A stretch of 64,000 nucleotides of DNA from Capitella teleta (lineage: Eukaryota; Annelida; Polychaeta; Capitellidae), in contig KB308480.1 of assembly GCA_000328365.1 (NCBI GenBank), forward strand, positions 35,586 through 99,585, in the 5' to 3' direction. Position 1 is the stretch's first letter. Each line of letters begins with the position of its first letter. The translations under genes and the position numbers were made by a program. The notes beneath the pieces are model-generated. The model saw nothing but the letters and a program-made list of their open reading frames with translations. It had not been told where the DNA came from and did not search any database. This document shows, one piece after another, positions 56,067 through 64,000 of this stretch.

Positions 56067-57224
56067 ATGCCGCACGTCGCCCTCACGCTGCCTCCACCCC
56101 TGCAGAGGGACGTCGATGTCATCCGGCTCCTGGCCAACGTAAATGCGACCAACAGCAGCACGACCCTCGCCAAACCAGCGGGCATTAACTACGTCGACGA
56201 TAATGTCATCGAGCAGTTGGAGAAGGCAGCGTGGGCCCTCGACTGTGAGAACACGGCGCACGTGCTGCTTCCGATCGTACTCGGGACCGGGCTGCTGCTC
56301 GGCTTGCTCAGCTTGGTCGGGGCAGGTCGACGAGTACGAACTGCTGGAGACACGTTCCTAGTGGCATTTCTGGTGTGCAGTGAATTGTTGATGATTTGTG
56401 GTCTTGTGATCAAGTTACAGGAGTACATGGAACACAGTGTGGCGTACGAACACCTCTATGGATACATCAAGTGCCTGCATGATTGGCTCTGGTTCTCGAC
56501 GCTCTGGATCCTGATCGTGATGACGCTGGAGAGAGCCATGAGTGCGCCGCCGTCACGCAGCCGCTCAACGTGCAGTCGTGCGCAGGCGGCCGTCGTCAGT
56601 TTGCTCATATGTGGCGTCTGCTTACTCAGCGCTTTACCTCAATTCTGGGAATACGAAGTGACCGAGACGTTTGACTACGGCAGCAACCAAACAATAGTCA
56701 TGGCTCAGTTGAGCGAGTTAGCTGACAGCCCCCAGTTCGCGATCCTCTACTTCTGGTACGCCGCAGTGCTCAGCGTGCTTTTACCGTTTCCTCTTTTCGC
56801 GCTGATTTGTGTCCTACTTGTGCGTTCCATGCGCAAGCATCGCTTGAGCAGGCAGAACGTGCCCACCAGCGATGTGCTCAGCCGGCGACTTCAGCGCTCG
56901 GCTGTCGACGAGCACGGCGCTCGACTGTGCCTGGTGCTTATCCTGCTCTACGTCTTATGCACCGGACCAGCCTCTTGCCTCGTCCTGGCTCACGGGGTTC
57001 GCCCGCACTGGACGTGGTCGCAGCCAGATCTCTACGCCGGTCTCTTCCCATTACTCGAGCTGGTCTTCTACTTTTTCTATGCCACCGTCTTCTTCCTTCT
57101 GCTCAGCTACAGCGACAGATTTCGTCGTCAATTGAGACGATCCCTGTGCTGCTGCTGCCCAGTAAAAGAAGAGGAACCGCCGACTGCCGAGCACTCAATG
57201 CTGAAGCCCCGTAAGGCCAGGTGA
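56067..57224 (+). CDS. Divergent class A-like G-protein-coupled receptor, intronless
   Basis: A single 385-codon frame. The extracellular N-terminus has glycosylation sites near N26, N29 and later N207. Seven hydrophobic segments lie at about 65-85, 94-116, 136-158, 174-194, 225-253, 285-309 and 322-347, with a basic third inner loop (RSMRKHRLSRQ). After TM7 comes a basic helix-8-like stretch (SDRFRRQLRRSL) and CCCC (361-364), likely palmitoylated. Cys136 opens TM3, as in rhodopsin-class receptors. The usual signatures are altered: ERA instead of DRY, CTGP instead of CWxP, no NPxxY, and no Cys in the second outer loop. The ligand is unknown. AATAAA at 57430-57435 supports an expressed gene. 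An upstream non-coding exon is possible. Confidence 0.85.
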   Translation: MPHVALTLPPPLQRDVDVIRLLANVNATNSSTTLAKPAGINYVDDNVIEQLEKAAWALDCENTAHVLLPIVLGTGLLLGLLSLVGAGRRVRTAGDTFLVAFLVCSELLMICGLVIKLQEYMEHSVAYEHLYGYIKCLHDWLWFSTLWILIVMTLERAMSAPPSRSRSTCSRAQAAVVSLLICGVCLLSALPQFWEYEVTETFDYGSNQTIVMAQLSELADSPQFAILYFWYAAVLSVLLPFPLFALICVLLVRSMRKHRLSRQNVPTSDVLSRRLQRSAVDEHGARLCLVLILLYVLCTGPASCLVLAHGVRPHWTWSQPDLYAGLFPLLELVFYFFYATVFFLLLSYSDRFRRQLRRSLCCCCPVKEEEPPTAEHSMLKPRKAR

Positions 57225-57429
57225 CAAATGCTGCACGTCACCGTGGTCTAAACAACTGCAGAGTCAAGCAACGACAGCATATCAGGCCAAGCAGGGTCAC
57301 CCGGAACCACCGTGCTGCAGATCCCATATAGTACTCCCCCTTCCCCCCTTCCCCCATGTCCTTCAAGTGTGCGTGGTAAATGAGATTTCCATATCTAATT
57401 CGAGGAGCAATTATTGTGTATAAGAAGCA

Positions 57430-57435
57430 AATAAA
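57430..57435 (+). terminator. Polyadenylation signal of the GPCR-like gene
   Basis: AATAAA 206 bp past the stop codon, followed by GT-rich sequence. Confidence 0.7.
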
Positions 57436-60400
57436 GTCAGTTTGTTCAACGCGAGGGTCGTGTTCGATCTGTATGGCCGCAAAGGCCACAGACTGCCCTG
57501 CGCGGTGAGCTATATGCGGGCGCAAGGAGCATTATTTATCAAAGCAGATGATGGATAAGAGACCTCTGATCACGACAACCATCGCCTATCATAGCACAGG
57601 TACGCACCAACAAAGAGACTCCGAAATGAGCGTCTGCATGCACAGAATATTAGGCATAATATAGTAATATACATTCATCACGTACATACTGCTAGTCAAG
57701 GGTCATGTGAGTTATACATTGGTCAAATTTAACCAAGCATTCTAGTACTTCTACTGGTTGTACCAAGTAACAATGGACATATATTATGATTGGTCAGTAT
57801 GGCTGGCAGGGCGGAATGAACAACCTATCTACCCGAACAGTGTACACAGATATGTATCACGTGACGAGGTTGAAAGGTATATACTATATAATATCACAAA
57901 GGACAATAGAAACATGCAACGTGTTCAGTGGATCAGAGTGTCGATGACATGTACGCAATGCGTGGAGTGCATATACACGCATTTATGGCAACCGACTTTC
58001 CTGTCAGCATCCAGTTATCTGCGTGGTGCGAGGTCGTCGCTTCGTATAAACCGAGTCTGAAATTGCCGGGAAGAATTTCGACAACATCAAGAGCAGCGCG
58101 GTTTCTTTGAAGTTGGCCAGTCGATCGAGGGCGATCCCAGGGTCAATCGAGGTCATTGCGCCGGGCGATGGTCCTAATTGCACCCCCTACACCACCCTGC
58201 ACTGGGCATACATACAGGCGGCATTATTACGCTGGTCAAGAGGGCGGCGTCGGACGCATTGATCACGGCGTGTACGGGGTCCATGTGCGCCGACGAGCCT
58301 GACGGATCGGCGGTGATCCGTGTGACCATCGCATGTATACATCAGGCGCCGAGCAACCCGACGTAATTGGCGACATCGTCGATGAGGTCCACCCATTCCG
58401 CATGCCCAATGGCGCTGCGTCATTTCCTGCTGATGGAGATGGATTCGGCCAACACGACTCAACATGAAAGTGCGATCGGAGCCGCAGCAGCGCAATGGAT
58501 GACAGTCGCAGATAACACCGATTTCAGCTTCTGACTTTGCCGCCCCACGAGACGCACATGCGCACTGACAACCTTTGCACATTAGGCCGGCAGTTGGAGC
58601 TGCTCTATCGCTCCCTCAGGGCTGCTACAATGACATTTCCGCTCTAAAACTAGCATCCCGGATTATGGCGGTCCTTGCAAACACCGGCGGAAGGGGGATC
58701 CCCGGGGCCCGGCCTTTGCCCCGGGCGAGGTCAAGCGCTGCCCGTGGCGCTGCATGATTCTGGCCCCGGGTGCTGCATTAACGATGGCAAGCGGGCTGAA
58801 CGATTCCACCCTGACTGAGTCCTGGAAGACAATTGGACTGAGTGGCTTTCAATTTATCTCGTGTGGCGTTTCATCAGGGCAAAACAGAGCATTGATTTGG
58901 GGAATTACCTCCAGTGATGAAGCCTTCCCGCGGGAGGCATCCGGCGGGGGAAAGGGAGCACGTGGGCACGGGAGTCCCGGACCTAGCCCTGGGCATGCGC
59001 ATAATGGAAGACGCAAACGGAAAAAAAAAAAAAAAAAGAAAAAAAAAAAAAGAAACTCGAAAAAGACCCTGTGGGTTTTTCGGATCCTTTCATTATTGAC
59101 GAATGCTCGATTAGTCTGCTCAATGCGAATTGCACTTGATCATTGGCGCAGAACAGGAGCAAGCATCGACCTGTGTGCAGCGAAATAAGGACCTCCCATT
59201 TCGTTGTATTTCCAGCATACGATCTTGTAATAAACTGAATTGGAGCTAATTTGATAAAAAAACAGCCAATACCTGTGGTGATGCAAAATTATACTCATGC
59301 AATGAGTCATTGGATTCCGCAAAAACCTACACTGCGCGTGGAACACTCGATGGGATTCATTTATAAAATCATAGGGCATCAACCGGATTGCCCATTGATT
59401 ATATGCCTTTTTTTATCTATTTAGCAGCCAGGCGACATGCAGCGTATAAAATTCACGAAATAAATAACAGCTCTCTGAGCAATGGTCCACGTGCAATGCA
59501 TTTATCACTGAATGGTCGCCACGATTATTCAATGCTTTAAACTAATTATGGCAGGTGGCGCCAACAAAGAAGGAAATCGTTGTGGCGAGGAGAACGAAGA
59601 GAAGAACGCATTGGGAGAACATTTGCAAACGCAGAATTCTCTAAATCTCTGACGCAGAGTGCCTCGCCACCATTCGGTTGACTCTCACACGTGGATAAGG
59701 GATATACATACATCTATAATTGAATGCTCATAATAGTTTAACTATTTTCAAAAGGCATTCAAATTCGAACGGGTTTTACACAAGTGAATTTCGAACGTGT
59801 GCCGTGTTTCGCTTTCTGCAAGAGAACTTATATTTTATGAATGGCACTTTGGTCACCATGCAGTAAAGGTCTCGATATCGCTTCCCTGGTATTAAACAAT
59901 GTGCCTGCGGTTGGTGAGCTCACAAATCACAAGATTATGAACCGCAAAATGATACACTAAACGATGCGTCGCCTGTTTGAACACTAATTCTTGGAGACAA
60001 ATCAATTCAGCGACACATCACTTCAAATCCTCTCAGCTCGCGTTTCTGCTGCCAAGAATGGCGAAGAGTGATTTTTGTAATCTGGAACCGCTGAACTAGC
60101 GCACAAGCATTCTGCATCTGTTGCGATGCGTTGAAACCTCAGAGAATCGTTTCGTGCATATAAATGTATTATGTGCATTGGAATATCCAGAGTACCTTTA
60201 GCCTAACATTGAGCTACACCGCCCGTCCCCACTCGCAGTTGTAATTAAACGTCAGTAATGTTGTCCATTGCGACAACACAGATCAAGAGCTCCTCTCCTC
60301 AGAGTAGCACAGCAAATCAAGCAGTGCCAGCAGATACGGCGGATCAGGGCACTCGACGCAAGAGCCCCAAAGCAGAAGGGTGCGAGAGACATCAGGAGAG

Positions 60401-62875
60401 GAAAGCACCCCCTTCCCCTACCTCCCTCATAGTCTCCGACAATAAGCAAGGGTTTAGACGGACGAGGGGCAGCGATGTGCAATGCACGGCATGCACCGGG
60501 CCTATTGTGCCTGATCATCGCTTTGAGACCGGGCTTAAGCGCCCGACCATCACTCGGTAAAAAGAGCAGAAGGCCCCCGAAGAAACCGAGGGCATTAGCA
60601 CTGCATTTCGCCGAGTTAGGCTTTGAAAGGGATGAGACGCCGAAGGGGCTAGAAGGGATGCAGCAAAATGCCGAAGGGGCTGGAAGGGATGCAGCAAAAC
60701 GCCGAAGGGGGCTTCTCGTTGATTGGCGTCAATCTCGAATGCGCCAATAAAAGCTTGTGACTAATGTAATATCAATCAGGGGGAACTTCCATTGTTTTGA
60801 CCCTTTTTACTATACAAATCTACAATGTGTGACTCATAATATCTTGTGTTTACATTTATGTTACACATACGTGTTTATATGAGTATAAGCGTGGGTTATT
60901 TGACTTATTTCCCCTGGCGGTACACATACTGTGGAGGCTGTAATACACGAGTTCGCAATGGCGAAAGAATCACTCACTGGTAGTTGATAACCGGTGAATT
61001 GTGCGGCACCATATCTACCAGACTAGTACCAGTGCGGCTATAAAACACCTGAGTATAATGTCCGTAAACAGGCGCCTGTGTAATACAATAGAACATGTAA
61101 CAGATAATTTGGATTGTTTTATTATCAATATCCAGATATCTTATATACACTGTACAATGCACATATGAGCTTTCGAGCACCCGTGCGCACCCTTACTGGT
61201 ACGAAGTCGACGGCACAACCAGTGTGCCACAGTAATAGCTACAAGGGTGCATATATACATTGTATTATCTATAGGATGCACGCAGAGAGCAAAGCTTTAA
61301 TTTCCTCTTGGAGGCTCACTGGTATTTGCAGTCGTAAATAGAGGGAGAGAAAGGCGGATTTTCACTCGCATTCGACGCAACAGCCACTCGTGGAGGGAGC
61401 ATGCTGTGTGTGAAACCAAATGCCTCCTCACGTTCTATTGTACAATATCAGAGTGCTCTGTTGACGCAATGGTCAATATAGATGGCACACGCCCCATGAT
61501 TAGCGCACAGAATAACGACTTCGTCATGATTATTCTCCATGTCAACCGAATTAAGTGCAGGGGCAACGATGGCCGCGTGTAAGCGACACTCAGGGATCGC
61601 TTCCCGCTTCTTCATTTCACGATCCATCGTTGGACCGGGTGAATTAGCGGACCTCTCAGATCTGAATTCATTTCATTCGTCGACAGACGATGGAGATGTA
61701 TTGCAACGACGCATTGACGAGGGAGGCTGAGGGCTATGACGCACGACTTGAGGGGGTTCAAGGCAAATGGGGATTAAATCAAAAAGACACGGCGTTAATT
61801 GAACAGGGCATCGATCGCCCGACTGACGTTGCATTGTTCAGTACGAATGGAGGAACACTGCGCGGATTTCTGCTCGTCCGGATATCGCTGTGAATGACGA
61901 TGATTTGCAGTCGAGGGACATTGGATACCATTGCTCTTGGGCATTGATCAGATAAAAGAGGAGGAATGCGGGAAAGGAAGAGAATGAGGAGGGTAGAGGA
62001 ACTTCACAATGAGGAAACATGATTGCAACATTCTTTCTGGAGGAAACGAATGTTGCATAATGGATAAACGTTGAAGCGATCGATGAAGTGCGTGTTCTGT
62101 GGCCGATTCCCGATTGCAAGCTCCTTGCAGGTATTTTGCAATCAGGTCGAGGCGCAGGTGATTTCGAGTCAATCAAATGCAGCGAAGATATCGTTGGGGA
62201 AAATTAATCATTTTCGCCCTTTCAACACAAAATTATCACAAAACTTTCATTTCGCTTGCTTCCGGTGCTAAGCATTCTTTTACAAATTCGTCGTTGTTTC
62301 GAAAAGGCAATGCATTACCATATAACCTTATAATTATAAGGTCTTTGGTTATCACATGTACTGCATGGTTGTTCATAATTATCTATAGAAAATGTGTTCA
62401 TAGTGAGTTGCATACCGCGGATTTACAGTTTGTAATTAATTATCATGATCGTATGTCATATATACGTGATGACGGTCACGTGACACATTGCGTCACGGAG
62501 TCGATTTCATTCGATTTTCATGAATGGGAAGTCTGATGAGTCCGACGGTGTCGCCGAAAGGGCTAAGAGTCGATTAGACAGAATACAGTCTGACTATTCT
62601 CATAATTATACAGAAGATCTGAGATCGCCGCTCACGAATAGGCTTTGTACTGGACGCGGCGCCAATGGAGGTTCCACGTACACTCGAAATCTCTCATTGA
62701 ATACTATTACATACTAGTATAGTGTGGCGTATTCATAATAGATGATTTCATTACAGGATTGTTCGCGCTTCCACCAATTCCCATGGGTTTAGAAGCCAAG
62801 AATTGCTTCCAGTTTTTAATACGCCGCTTCTCATTGTGAGTAAGGTAACAAGAAGGTCATTCTTCGTATAATACA
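57436..62875. other. Gene-poor region downstream of the GPCR-like gene
   Basis: No gene recognised in 5.4 kb. It holds GC-rich stretches near 58240-58330 and 58680-58990, an interrupted A-tract at about 59020-59053, and a short tandem repeat at 60639. Open frames across these are compositional. Confidence 0.5.
60639..60711. repeat. 31-bp minisatellite, about 2.4 units
   Basis: GCCGAAGGGGCTGGAAGGG followed by ATGCAGCAAAA(T/C) repeats with a period of exactly 31 bp (starts at 60639, 60670, 60701). Confidence 0.9.
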
Positions 62876-63546
62876 GAGAGAGCCAAAAGTAATCTATCTA
62901 CTCGATGTTAAAAACAAAACTCTAATATTTGCTAAAATGTATCAATTATTCAAAAAAATAACTACACTACCTGGTATGGATTGATTATGTTATTCTGCGC
63001 CCATTTATGCAAAGAAATAAAATACCAGGAAAAACGTTTATTCTGAATTAGGAAGAACATTTAATGCGAGTGTTGTGTGATAGCGAAGAGAGCAAAATCA
63101 GATGAGCCCCTGAACGATCATTAATACAAACTCCCTGTTTTGTTTTGATTTTAGGAGATAAACATTAGTGCTACTGTCACAACAATAAAATTCTCAAACA
63201 AAACAATAGTATAGGAGAGGGTTGCCTTATCAATTTTATGCGTTCATTTAAGCTTATCCATGGTCCGGGGCCTTGTTTGCTGCCAAAAGTGGAAATATCG
63301 CGGAATGATGAGTGGTCTCTGTTAATTGAGATAAATCGGCATAAATGTTGATGAAATTGAAATAGAAATGATAGGAATAACATCCCGACATGTTAGACTA
63401 ACCATACCAAGTATTTCTTTCTCTAATCTTAGCGTGGTTTTCACACTGTGATCTGTTTTGTAACACTTTCGCAGAAATGCGTCTCGCCATTGAAAACAAA
63501 AGCATTATTAAAATCTCTAACATGGAGAGATTTTTGGCACACTCTG
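62876..63546. mobile_element. Tc1/mariner-like element, copy 2
   Basis: The ends CAGAGAGAGCCAAAAGTAATC and GATTTTTGGCACACTCTG are inverted repeats with TA borders. The interior near 63250-63420 matches the left part of the element at 5608-6504 in inverse orientation (GCTTATCCATGGTCCGGGGC). It is 671 bp and has no coding capacity. Confidence 0.72.
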
Positions 63547-63999
63547 TACACATAATTATTACGTTGCAATTTATTTTCCAGGTCGAGCCTGCTGACATCG
63601 CTTGACTGGCCTAAATATCCCTGACGATCAGGAGAATGGTTGCATTCGCGACGCCTCTATAATATAGTGGATCAAAGGCTGGTGTATATACCTTCCACGC
63701 ACGTTACTATATAGTACCGATACACGTAAACGAACAATGTTTCCGCGGTTTCGACAGGCGAAAATTCTGAAGGAATCCACGGAGAGTGAACGCGGCGAAT
63801 GAATCGGAATGCAAGGGAAGCACCAAATACCCAGATGAGAATTGTCAAAACACCGCTGGACAGCTCCCAGACATCGTGAAACACATTGATCAACGCAAGC
63901 TGTAAGCCCCCTGTAAAAGGGCCTCAAGGAAGAGAATCGAGAATAATAAACATGATCGGGAAGCCGTTCTACCGGCTCATCATTGCATTAGGCGGCTGA
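63547..63999. other. Right end of the window
   Basis: No gene recognised. A minus-strand open frame of 99 codons here lacks any family resemblance. Confidence 0.4.
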
Positions 64000-64000
64000 G

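Noticed and set aside
58690-58720. Possible SINE fragment (AGGGGGATCCCCGGGGCCCGG)
   Set aside because: It resembles the GGGGGAAACCCCGGTCCC part of the SINE, but the match is short and GC-rich and may be chance.
58754-59188. Plus-strand frame of 144 codons with a Lys run
   Set aside because: The Lys run is the translation of an A-tract; the rest has no recognisable motif.

Overview
This is a nuclear window from an animal with very compact genes: many exons, introns often only 48-70 bp, and canonical GT-AG junctions that join in phase. The gene set (an SLP-76/BLNK-type SH2 adaptor, a ZIP13-type zinc transporter, a DNAAF9-type ciliary factor, a single-exon class A receptor, universal stress protein, RPL26) points to a metazoan. 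Short introns, retention of a universal stress protein and abundant small DNA transposons suggest an early-branching lineage, most likely a sponge. The taxon is an inference and was not tested.

Layout. 22-9668 (+) is an SH2 adaptor of about 27 exons with YxxP tyrosine motifs and a chain of phase-1 microexons encoding PxxP repeats; its introns hold at least three DNA transposons. 10958-19359 (-) is SLC39A13/ZIP13, modelled completely (9 exons, 364 aa). It is head-to-head with an F-box/LRR gene (+, ending 22169), which converges on a BTB-BACK gene (-, 22362-28823) whose intron carries tRNA-Thr(TGT) on the opposite strand. 28.8-31.8 kb holds half a SINE and a Ty3-type fossil. RPL26 (-, 31860-32872, with a TOP-like 5' exon to 33387) follows. 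33.7-37.4 kb is a cluster of mobile elements: a fold-back, a hAT element with an 8-bp target duplication, a pogo-like element and two copies of a tRNA-derived SINE. A universal stress protein (+, 37761-39453) converges on a DNAAF9-like gene (-, 40167 to about 50415), which has a 50-N assembly gap inside one exon and a 5.7-kb intron.

From 50.4 to 64 kb the DNA is gene-poor. The only convincing gene is an intronless GPCR-like gene (56067-57224, polyadenylation signal at 57430). A Tc1/mariner-like element lies at 62876-63546.

The genes do not form one pathway. They are independent neighbours packed head-to-head or tail-to-tail. The most unusual signals are an intron of the DNAAF9-like gene that has an almost identical, exactly intron-sized copy 8 kb away; a recurring motif (AATCATAACGCACT) found as inverted pairs and as a tandem array inside introns; the PxxP microexon ladder of the adaptor; and a tRNA-derived SINE family.
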